Below are positions 57,412 through 64,000 of a stretch of 64,000 nucleotides of DNA, in pieces. The stretch's first letter is position 1, and each line of letters opens with the position of its first letter. The translations under genes and the position numbers were made by a program. Location of the stretch: assembly GCF_016097405.1 (NCBI RefSeq), contig NZ_JAEHGD010000001.1, positions 1,729,133 to 1,793,132 on the forward strand, given 5' to 3'. The DNA comes from a methane-oxidizing endosymbiont of Gigantopelta aegis. GTDB lineage: Bacteria > Pseudomonadota > Gammaproteobacteria > Methylococcales > Methylomonadaceae. The notes beneath the pieces were generated by a model that saw nothing but the letters and a program-made list of their open reading frames with translations, was not told the DNA's origin and made no database searches.

Positions 57412-59154
57412 ATGTTGGAATTTATCCAAACTTTAAAGCAGCGTTATCACGCCGTTTTGTCACGTGTTGATGTGAAACATCCTCGATGGCATGAATACCA
57501 GCGGCGGATAGAGCAGTTGATCTATGCCGAAGCCTTTATCCGTAAAGGAGAAGTGCTGGACCAGGAAGCCTCGTTTCCTTTGCAGATTGCGGTCATCGGC
57601 CCGACACAGGCGGGTAAAAGTTCTGTCGTCAATACTTTGTTAGGCCGTGATCTGGCGGGGGTGAGTCCTTTAGCGGGCTATACCGTGCATCCACAAGGAT
57701 TTTGTAACCAGCACTCAATCGCCGATTGTAAGGGGCTACAATATTATTTTGGCCGCTTTCAACAATTATCAGTCGAGCAATTGAGCGCGCAACGCTATGA
57801 TTGCTATTCACTGGCTGAAAATAATGCATCTTCCGCATTATTGCCCCCTTGCGTGTTATGGGATACGCCCGATTTCGATTCGATTGATGCGGCAGATTAC
57901 AGGGAAGGCGTTATTCGCACCATCGCCTTGGCAGATATTATTATTTTGGTTGTCAGTAAAGAAAAATATGCGGATCAATCCGTCTGGGAAATGATGAAGA
58001 CGATTGAAGCGTTTGCACAACCGACCCTTATTTGCCTGAATAAACTGACGCCGGACAGCGAAGCCTTTATTATTCCATCATTGCAGGAAAAATGGCTGCA
58101 AACTCGTCAGGATGTTTTTCCACAACTGATACCGCTACATTTTGATAAACACAAAGGAAGCCCTGCCTGGCCTGCAGATCAAACGCAGGCCTTAATGGAT
58201 TGTCAGCAACAGGTTGCCCGAAATAAACATGCCTTGCAATGTCATCAATTGCTCTGTCGGTTCTGGGATGACTGGTTAGAACCTGTGCGGGCTGAAATCA
58301 ATGCTGCCGAGCAATGGCGTCACATGGTGGATCAATGTATCGCTCAGGCATTGGAAGAATATCAACGTGATTATCTTAATCATCCGCATTATTACGATAC
58401 CTTTCAGGATGCCTTGGTTGAATTATTGAATTTACTCGAAATTCCAGGGCTTTCCCGCGTATTGGGGACAACACGCAGAATTGTGACCTGGCCGGTACGA
58501 CAGCTGATAAACCTGGGGCGTAAGAATACGTTAGACGGTGTATCGCATGAAGTCACCTTGCTTGAGCAGTTGGCAACGCATGTCCTGATTCAATTGAGCG
58601 AGAAGATTTTAGAAAAAGTCGAGACCGATACGCTTAATAGAGAATGGTGGCAGGATGCCGCCTCCGTCCTGCGCCAACAAAAGAATAAATTACAAGGCCG
58701 CTTTGCCCAGGAAGCTGAAAAATACCATGAGCAGTTTCAGCAGGACGTTGAGCAGACGGCAAAGCGCTTGTATCGTGAACTGGAACAACATCCGATGCTG
58801 TTGAATACCTTGCGCACCACTCGGGCGACAACCGATGCCACGGCGCTAGCGGCCGCTATTTACGGCGGTGGTATCGGCTTGCATGATCTGGTGTTGACGC
58901 CGGCAATGCTATCGATTACCTCATTGCTGGCAGAAAGCGCGGTGAGCAGTTTTATGTCTAAACAAGAGGCCGAACTCAAACGGCATCAGTTAAAAACGGT
59001 CAAACAACGGTTATTTGAAGACCAATTGCAACATGCCTTGAATGTCATTCCACAGCAATTACCGGTCGAAAAACGGTTCAATATTTCAGCCCAGCAATTA
59101 AAACAGGCTGAAGATCAGTTAAATGAGAAAAGAAATGGCTTACGCATACTCTGA
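57412..59154 (+). CDS. Large dynamin-like/Era-like GTPase A
   Basis: 580 residues. G1 G63-P-T-Q-A-G-K-S70, G3-like D151-T-P-D-F-D-S157, and N210-K-L-T where NKxD is expected, so guanine specificity may be relaxed. Long helical middle and end, and a hydrophobic stretch (about 473-513, A-L-A-A-A-I-Y-G-G-G-I-G-L, then L-T-P-A-M-L-S-I-T-S-L-L) that could insert in or lie on a membrane. The layout of GTPase head, helical stalk and hydrophobic patch is dynamin-like. I do not recognise a named family. Its 3' end overlaps gene B by 32 bp. Confidence 0.6.
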   Translation: MLEFIQTLKQRYHAVLSRVDVKHPRWHEYQRRIEQLIYAEAFIRKGEVLDQEASFPLQIAVIGPTQAGKSSVVNTLLGRDLAGVSPLAGYTVHPQGFCNQHSIADCKGLQYYFGRFQQLSVEQLSAQRYDCYSLAENNASSALLPPCVLWDTPDFDSIDAADYREGVIRTIALADIIILVVSKEKYADQSVWEMMKTIEAFAQPTLICLNKLTPDSEAFIIPSLQEKWLQTRQDVFPQLIPLHFDKHKGSPAWPADQTQALMDCQQQVARNKHALQCHQLLCRFWDDWLEPVRAEINAAEQWRHMVDQCIAQALEEYQRDYLNHPHYYDTFQDALVELLNLLEIPGLSRVLGTTRRIVTWPVRQLINLGRKNTLDGVSHEVTLLEQLATHVLIQLSEKILEKVETDTLNREWWQDAASVLRQQKNKLQGRFAQEAEKYHEQFQQDVEQTAKRLYRELEQHPMLLNTLRTTRATTDATALAAAIYGGGIGLHDLVLTPAMLSITSLLAESAVSSFMSKQEAELKRHQLKTVKQRLFEDQLQHALNVIPQQLPVEKRFNISAQQLKQAEDQLNEKRNGLRIL

Positions 59155-60715
59155 ATGTGTTAAACAGGCAAAAGACTGGGCGCAACAGGCGCTTGCCGGA
59201 CACCTGCTTTCAGAAGAACAGGTTCAGGCCTTGCTTGAAATTGAAGACAGAACACCGGACAGTTTGTTTCAAGACATCGAAACACGGCCATTGGTTGTCG
59301 CCTTTATGGGGGGCACCGGTGTCGGTAAAAGCACCTTGTTAAATCGCCTGGCCGGCGCGCCGATTGCGCGTACCGGTGTCGAACGACCGACGTCCCGCGA
59401 AGTGACCTTATTTCACCATCAAAGTCTGAGCATTGACCAGCTGCCTGACGGCTTGCCACTAGAATCGATTAATATCGGCAGCCATCAAAATTCGCATTAT
59501 CAGAATATTTTATGGATCGATATGCCTGATTTCGACAGTGTTGAAACGGCCAATCGACAACTGGTTCTGGAATGGCTGCCGCATATCGATGTGTTGATTT
59601 ATGTCGTCAGCCCCGAGCGATATCGTGACGCTAAAGCCTGGCGGTTATTGTTGCAAGAAGGGGCAAACCATGCCTGGCTGTTTGTCTTGAATAAGTGGGA
59701 TTTAGGCGACAGTGTTCAATATGAAGATTTTAAAACACAATTAAAACAAGCCGGTTTTGACAATCCGGTTATTTTCAAAACCAGCTGTGCCGATACCGGT
59801 TCGGCTGATGAGTTTGAACAACTGGTCGCCTATCTTGAAAAATTATCCAACGCACATATTGTCAAGTCGCTGGACCAGCGCGGAAAAGCGATACGTTTTG
59901 AACAACTGGAACAGCGGCTTGAAGCGCTAGGTCAAACGCTGGCTGCAGAAAAATTTCAGCAACTGGAAAAATTTGCCCGGCAACAATGGCGGCAGCGTGA
60001 AGATATGTTTAAACAGGCGTTTGAATGGCCGTTAAAACAAGCTGCCCAGAACTATGCTGCAAAAGGCGGTGGTAAAACTGAGATTGAGGTGTGGGATCAG
60101 TGGGCGCAAAGCCGTTTTGATGATGTTATAGATGATGTGCTGTTTAAAGCTGCCCAATTACAGATTCCGTCAACTGTATTAAAACAAAGCTTGAAGAAGC
60201 TGGGACAAGAGGTTGGGAAACAAGTCACCGCGAAAACTGAACTGGAATGTCGTAAAGCCTTGATCAATCCCGGAAACCGGATACAGCGATGGACGCTCAA
60301 ATTTCTGAAACTGTCAGAATTTTTGTTACCGCTAGCGGCCATGAGCTTTGTCAGTTATCAGGTTTTTATCGGCTATTATGAAAGCGTCGAGCGTGGTGAA
60401 CCTTTTCTAGGTGTTGATTTTGTGGCGCACAGCATTCTGTTGATTCTATTAAGCTGGCTGATTCCCTTTTTTCTGCATAAAAAACTGCAGCCCTCATTAC
60501 AAAAAACTGCCGAGCGTGGTTTAAAAAAAGGAATGGAGTTGGCTTTGGCCGAATTAGAACAGCATATTCTGCAAGCGATTGAAGCCGAAAAACAACGCAG
60601 TCAGGCGGCACGCGAGGCATTGAGTTCAATCATCCAGATGTGCCGGGATGGTAAACGACAAAATATTGAGCATGCAACGGATCAGGCGTTACAGGATTTA
60701 TTGATGAGTAACTGA
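59123..60715 (+). CDS. Large membrane-anchored GTPase B
   Basis: 530 residues from ATG 59123 (ATG 59135 also possible). G1 G63-G-T-G-V-G-K-S70, D133-M-P-D-F-D-S139, and a canonical N190-K-W-D193. Helical region, then two membrane segments (about 398-417 and 431-451) with a short loop, then a helical tail. Shares the D-x-P-D-F-D-S switch motif with GTPase A, so the two are likely paralogues acting together, A peripheral and B membrane-anchored. Function unknown; stated as inference. Translation is probably coupled to A by the 32-bp overlap. Confidence 0.62.
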   Translation: MRKEMAYAYSECVKQAKDWAQQALAGHLLSEEQVQALLEIEDRTPDSLFQDIETRPLVVAFMGGTGVGKSTLLNRLAGAPIARTGVERPTSREVTLFHHQSLSIDQLPDGLPLESINIGSHQNSHYQNILWIDMPDFDSVETANRQLVLEWLPHIDVLIYVVSPERYRDAKAWRLLLQEGANHAWLFVLNKWDLGDSVQYEDFKTQLKQAGFDNPVIFKTSCADTGSADEFEQLVAYLEKLSNAHIVKSLDQRGKAIRFEQLEQRLEALGQTLAAEKFQQLEKFARQQWRQREDMFKQAFEWPLKQAAQNYAAKGGGKTEIEVWDQWAQSRFDDVIDDVLFKAAQLQIPSTVLKQSLKKLGQEVGKQVTAKTELECRKALINPGNRIQRWTLKFLKLSEFLLPLAAMSFVSYQVFIGYYESVERGEPFLGVDFVAHSILLILLSWLIPFFLHKKLQPSLQKTAERGLKKGMELALAELEQHILQAIEAEKQRSQAAREALSSIIQMCRDGKRQNIEHATDQALQDLLMSN

Positions 60716-60808
60716 TGTTACGCCGTGACTTTTTTATCATTCCTCAAGTAAGACTAAAATAACCCAATAGCCGGGAGGTCGCATTATATTGAGTCAATTT
60801 ATCACCGG

Positions 60809-62242
60809 TTATCGTTTCGTGTGTTGAGTAGAATAAATATAATCAGCCGCTTCATATTTAAGTCGTTTAAAGAGGTCGGGTAAAAAAATTAAGGCTATCA
60901 ATAAGGTTAAGCCTGCAAGTGCGGCAAAAAGGAGATTTGCTTGCTGATTTAAAAATCGAAAGCCTAAGCCGTAAAACAGTGCCGAGAGCAGAATAAATAT
61001 CCAGTTAAGCCAGTTCACCGCAGCAAATACTCGACCTTTGTCTTTTACCGGCGGGCGGGCCTGAATAAAGGCTAATAATGGCACCGAATAAAAACCGGAG
61101 GCGACGCCTAATAAAAAACATAAGGCGAACGCGATAAGCTGGATGTTGAAAGTGGCCGTTGGGAAAATCTGGATCTGTTCTAATAGTTCAGGCGTGTTTT
61201 TTAACTGTTGAAATAACACGAATTCTTCAGTCTGTGGCTGATGCACGGGCAATAGGCTTAAGGTCAGTAAGCACAGTATCAGCACGCTTATCGCCGGTTT
61301 GATCAGGCCGAGTCGTATTTTGCCAGCCGATAGACGCCCCACAATCAGGCTGCCTGCAGCGATGCCCAATGAGGTGACAGCAACCATCAAACTGGTTTCA
61401 AAATTGTTCAGGCCGAGTTGAAAGCGGCCGAAGGCGTTAATTGCCGTGAGTGCTACGCCGCCGACAAACCAAAACCAGGAATAAATCAGCATGATGCGGA
61501 ACATCAATTTATCCTGCTGAAAAACCTCAGCCAAGGTTTTCAGCACGCTGATGAAGGAATGACGGTTGAGGCGGCGTTCAGGATCAGCGGCAGGATGCTT
61601 AGCGATGGCGAGTGAGGAGAGGGTGCCAAATACAGCGATACCGACAGTAATAATACCGGCCAAGTACATTTTTCCGACCAAAAAATCAGCCAGCAAGCCG
61701 GCAACGGCGACCCCCAGAATTATGGCTAAGAATGTGGTCATTTGGGTTAGCCCGGTCGCTTGTGATAAATCATCCAGGCGTACCAGTTCAGGGAGACCGC
61801 CGTATTTGGCCGGACCAAAAAAGGCGCTTTGTGTGCCGAGTAAAAAAGTAACACCGGCCAATAACCACAGATAAAGCGGTACCTGTTGGATTAGAAAGGA
61901 GGTATACGTCATGGTCAGAAAAGCGCCAACACCGAGCAAGGCGATGATGATTTCGGCGATTTTACAGGCGACCATCATGCGGCCTTTGCTGAACTTGTCG
62001 GCTAAATCGCCGGCAATGCCGGAAAAAAGCAGGAAAGGCAGTGCAAAAAGAGACTGAACAACGGCTTGATATTCAACGCCCAACATCAAATAACCAACCC
62101 CCAGTAATAACACCAATTGTTTAAATACATTGTCATTGAAAGCGCCTAGCGCTTGGGTCAGTAAAAAGGCGAGAAATGAGCGGTTTTTGAAAGGTAGTGG
62201 GGGAATATCGTCTGTGGATGGTGGTTGATCGCTTTTGCTCAT
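60809..62242 (-). CDS. MFS transporter, LplT-like
   Basis: 477 residues, twelve predicted helices. N-terminal F-L-L-T-Q-A-L-G-A-F-N-D-N-V-F-K-Q and G-D-L-A-D-K-F-S-K-G-R-M match the LplT/lysophospholipid-flippase group, often fused or linked to acyltransferase/acyl-ACP synthetase domains (absent here). Likely imports lysophospholipid for membrane repair; inference. Convergent with the GTPase pair. Confidence 0.78.
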   Translation of the reverse strand: MSKSDQPPSTDDIPPLPFKNRSFLAFLLTQALGAFNDNVFKQLVLLLGVGYLMLGVEYQAVVQSLFALPFLLFSGIAGDLADKFSKGRMMVACKIAEIIIALLGVGAFLTMTYTSFLIQQVPLYLWLLAGVTFLLGTQSAFFGPAKYGGLPELVRLDDLSQATGLTQMTTFLAIILGVAVAGLLADFLVGKMYLAGIITVGIAVFGTLSSLAIAKHPAADPERRLNRHSFISVLKTLAEVFQQDKLMFRIMLIYSWFWFVGGVALTAINAFGRFQLGLNNFETSLMVAVTSLGIAAGSLIVGRLSAGKIRLGLIKPAISVLILCLLTLSLLPVHQPQTEEFVLFQQLKNTPELLEQIQIFPTATFNIQLIAFALCFLLGVASGFYSVPLLAFIQARPPVKDKGRVFAAVNWLNWIFILLSALFYGLGFRFLNQQANLLFAALAGLTLLIALIFLPDLFKRLKYEAADYIYSTQHTKR

Positions 62243-62270
62243 GTATCAGCTCCAGGTGTGGAGGGTAGAA

Positions 62271-63008
62271 TTAAAAAAAGGCAATAATCATCCCTTGAAC
62301 CACCGACTCATTGACATTGGCTAAACCAAATTTGTGGAGCCAGTAACTGTATTCGGTGCCGACATATAACGTATCTTTTTTCCAGCCCGCCAAATCGCCT
62401 ACGTCAATCAGCATTTGTGGCTGCGCCAGAATGATAAAATTCCCGTTGGCATTGGTATAACCAAAACGAAAATCGGTAAATCCACGGAACTTGAAACGGA
62501 TATCGCCAAGACTGAAGGGATAACTCCAAACCGGGGTGACCTGTAAGCCATATTTTCCGGAAATATTGTCGTCTTTATAGGCGGTAATATCCAATTGCAG
62601 ATAATCAAAATAGCGATTGGATAAATCAAAACTGATGCCGCCCAGCCAGGCTTTGAAATTATCGGATTCAGGTTTGTTGCTGATATTGATACCGGCAACC
62701 AGTGAAATATCGCGGACAGGGCCAAACCAGAGCTGATTTCCAGAGAGCTTGTTTAAGCTTAAATAACTATAAACCTCGGCATACACCTCAACCCCGATGT
62801 CGCTGCGGAAAGCGGTATCGACAAAGAAGAAATTTGTGCCATAGCGCCAGCCATCGGCGTGTTCGACCGTGATGGTGGGGCGGTCGTTGTCGCCAAGCTC
62901 AAAATCGCTGCCGTATAAAAATTGAATATTTTGGCTGCTCCAATCAATGGCCGAGGCAATCGGCACATAAAAACATAAGATCAGAAGGTAAAACTTAAGG
63001 CGCTGCAT
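62271..63008 (-). CDS. Tsx/OmpK-like outer membrane channel
   Basis: 245 residues with a signal peptide (about 1-20, I-A-S-A-I-D) and alternating beta-strand pattern ending in Phe (I-I-A-F-F), as in outer-membrane barrels. W-S-S-Q-N-I-Q-F-L-Y-G and F-F-F-V-D-T-A-F recall the Tsx/OmpK nucleoside-channel family. Starts 1 bp after the cytochrome gene stop; 28 bp before lplT-like gene. Substrate unknown. Confidence 0.75.
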   Translation of the reverse strand: MQRLKFYLLILCFYVPIASAIDWSSQNIQFLYGSDFELGDNDRPTITVEHADGWRYGTNFFFVDTAFRSDIGVEVYAEVYSYLSLNKLSGNQLWFGPVRDISLVAGINISNKPESDNFKAWLGGISFDLSNRYFDYLQLDITAYKDDNISGKYGLQVTPVWSYPFSLGDIRFKFRGFTDFRFGYTNANGNFIILAQPQMLIDVGDLAGWKKDTLYVGTEYSYWLHKFGLANVNESVVQGMIIAFF

Positions 63009-63009
63009 C

Positions 63010-63810
63010 TTATGGCGTAAACGATTTTAAATACAGCTGGATTTTTTCGACCTGTGAGTCGGACAAGATATTTTCGAAAACAGGCATTTTAGTTTTGGGG
63101 TTGAAATGCCGCGCATTCATGATGCGTTGTTTTAAAACGGATTCGGAGTAGATTGCTGTAGGGTTGACGGGGGTATTTAAGTCGGGGCCAACAGACCCAC
63201 CGCTGCCATTGATCGCGTGGCAACGGATACAGTAGCGACTGAACAGGTTAAAACCAGCCTGTACATCAGCGTCAGTCGATTGCGGGACGGCGTTACTAAA
63301 GAACTGTTCAGCGGGTTTTATTGCAATTTTTGTTAATTGAAAAGGCCAGGCATAACGCCATTTTTCCTTGTCTGTGCTGTCTGGCCAGACCAAATAAAAC
63401 GGTGCGGGCGTGGTTTTATTCTCGCCAAACTGAAATGGCTGCCAATGACCTTTCTTAACGCTCAGATCCTGAAATGCGAGATAACCCTGATTAGTGGATA
63501 CATCGGCATACGGCATGGTCGCCTGATAACCATCTTTAGCTGTAAAGACAACGATAGCTTGCGATAAATCACCGGCATATTGTGTGGCTAATTGCTTAAT
63601 GATTGGACGCAAAGCGATGGCACGGTAGTGTTTCTCGGTTTTATAGACAGGGTCATGCTGGATTCGTACGGTTTTGGCAGGATAACGCGATGCTAAGGTA
63701 TCTACAGATAACTTAATAGACGGCCAGGCAGATTGCCTGGAAACGTCTGCAATAGCCATGTGGCTGAGTAAAACTAAAAAAGGCAGTGCGAAAAATTTAA
63801 ATACTTTCAT
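63010..63810 (-). CDS. Periplasmic c-type cytochrome with N-terminal domain
   Basis: 266 residues from ATG 63810 (M-K-V-F-K-F-F), chosen over 63855 because the signal peptide then begins normally; cleavage near M-A-I-A-D. The first about 160 residues form a domain without haem motif (P-A-K-T-V-R-I-Q-H-D-P-V-Y), possibly a molybdopterin-oxidoreductase-like fold as in some cytochromes. The C-terminal part has one haem site C-I-R-C-H and axial Met candidate in T-K-M-P-V-F. Overlaps the receiver-domain gene by 14 bp. Electron partner unknown. Confidence 0.78.
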   Translation of the reverse strand: MKVFKFFALPFLVLLSHMAIADVSRQSAWPSIKLSVDTLASRYPAKTVRIQHDPVYKTEKHYRAIALRPIIKQLATQYAGDLSQAIVVFTAKDGYQATMPYADVSTNQGYLAFQDLSVKKGHWQPFQFGENKTTPAPFYLVWPDSTDKEKWRYAWPFQLTKIAIKPAEQFFSNAVPQSTDADVQAGFNLFSRYCIRCHAINGSGGSVGPDLNTPVNPTAIYSESVLKQRIMNARHFNPKTKMPVFENILSDSQVEKIQLYLKSFTP

Positions 63811-64000
63811 GTTGAATACAATGGGCAATGATTTCAGCAAGTTTAGAGGAATCAATGGGTTTTGTCAGGTAATAATCAAAGCCGGAATTCAAGGCACTAT
63901 CGATTTTGTTCTGTTCGGCAAAGGCGCTGATGGCAATGGTTGTTAAAACAATATTATATCGCTTTATTTTTTTGATCAGATCCAATCCTGATAATACCGG
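63797..64000 (-). CDS. Response-regulator receiver domain (C-terminal end)
   Basis: The last 67 codons of a gene that continues past the right edge. P-V-L-S-G-L-D-L-I-K-K-I-K, A-I-S-A-F-A-E and Y-Y-L-T-K-P-I-D are the beta3-to-alpha5 part of a CheY-like receiver with the conserved Lys. The receiver is at the C-terminus and no output domain follows, so this is a single-domain regulator or the end of a hybrid histidine kinase. Overlaps the cytochrome c gene by 14 bp, suggesting co-transcription. Confidence 0.88.
   Translation of the reverse strand, partial: PVLSGLDLIKKIKRYNIVLTTIAISAFAEQNKIDSALNSGFDYYLTKPIDSSKLAEIIAHCIQHESI

Noticed and set aside
57412..60715. GTPase pair as an anti-phage defence system
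   Set aside because: No nuclease, toxin, sensor or other defence gene next to it; the location beside IS elements alone is not evidence.

Overview
The window looks like a chromosome segment of a gammaproteobacterial methanotroph (order Methylococcales), with moderate to low G+C. Three things point there: a XoxF-type, lanthanide-dependent methanol dehydrogenase followed by the start of xoxJ; a formaldehyde-activating enzyme (fae) inside a tetrahydromethanopterin/methylofuran cofactor gene cluster; and otherwise typical gammaproteobacterial gene orders (lepA-lepB-DUF4845-rnc-era-recO, recA-recX-alaS-lysC-csrA-tRNA-Ser, hrcA-grpE-dnaK-dnaJ-dapB). Genus cannot be fixed from the sequence alone.

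Layout. 1-2.2 kb: xoxF/xoxJ on the minus strand. 2.6-5.4 kb: rnd, then a probable ZIP importer plus GDT1-type exporter pair. 5.5-10.9 kb: lepA and the rnc operon. 10.9-13.1 kb: a SulP transporter fused to a beta-carbonic anhydrase. 13.1-19.3 kb: recA (LexA box and a perfect 19-bp leader hairpin), recX, alaS, lysC, csrA and three tRNA genes (Ser-GCT, Arg-ACG, Asn-GTT). 19.3-21.4 kb: a mobile-DNA scar with a decayed tyrosine-integrase fragment, a 99-bp IS5 end and a complete IS3-family element. 21.5-31.5 kb: cysH-gshA, recQ, pilZ-queD-DUF1249, sucAB. 31.6-34.2 kb: a DUF2914 gene split by an IS4-family element with an 11-bp target duplication, then an H-NS-like gene. 34.4-38.9 kb: nadK-recN-aguA-aguB. 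39-40.2 kb: two poorly known genes. 40.2-46.2 kb: CIRCE-controlled heat-shock operon plus dapB. 46.3-53.4 kb: the C1 cofactor cluster (two ORFs upstream of fae, fae, a HisA-like protein, and mfnD-, mfnF-, pabB- and mfnE-like genes). 53.4-57.1 kb: DUF2959, a lipoprotein, and a cytochrome b561 gene destroyed by two different IS5-family elements. 57.4-60.7 kb: two overlapping large GTPase genes. 60.8-64 kb: an LplT-like transporter, a Tsx-like porin, a c-type cytochrome and the end of a response-regulator receiver domain.

How the genes work together. XoxF oxidises methanol to formaldehyde (or formate) in the periplasm; Fae captures cytoplasmic formaldehyde on H4MPT; the surrounding genes probably build the pterin (pabB supplies p-aminobenzoate) and the furan cofactor (mfnD/E/F homologues). 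SucAB indicates a potentially complete TCA cycle. The least explained parts are the two-GTPase module, the uncharacterised members of the cofactor cluster, and the recA leader hairpin. At least two chromosomal genes have been inactivated by insertion sequences in ways that can be reconstructed exactly from the target duplications.
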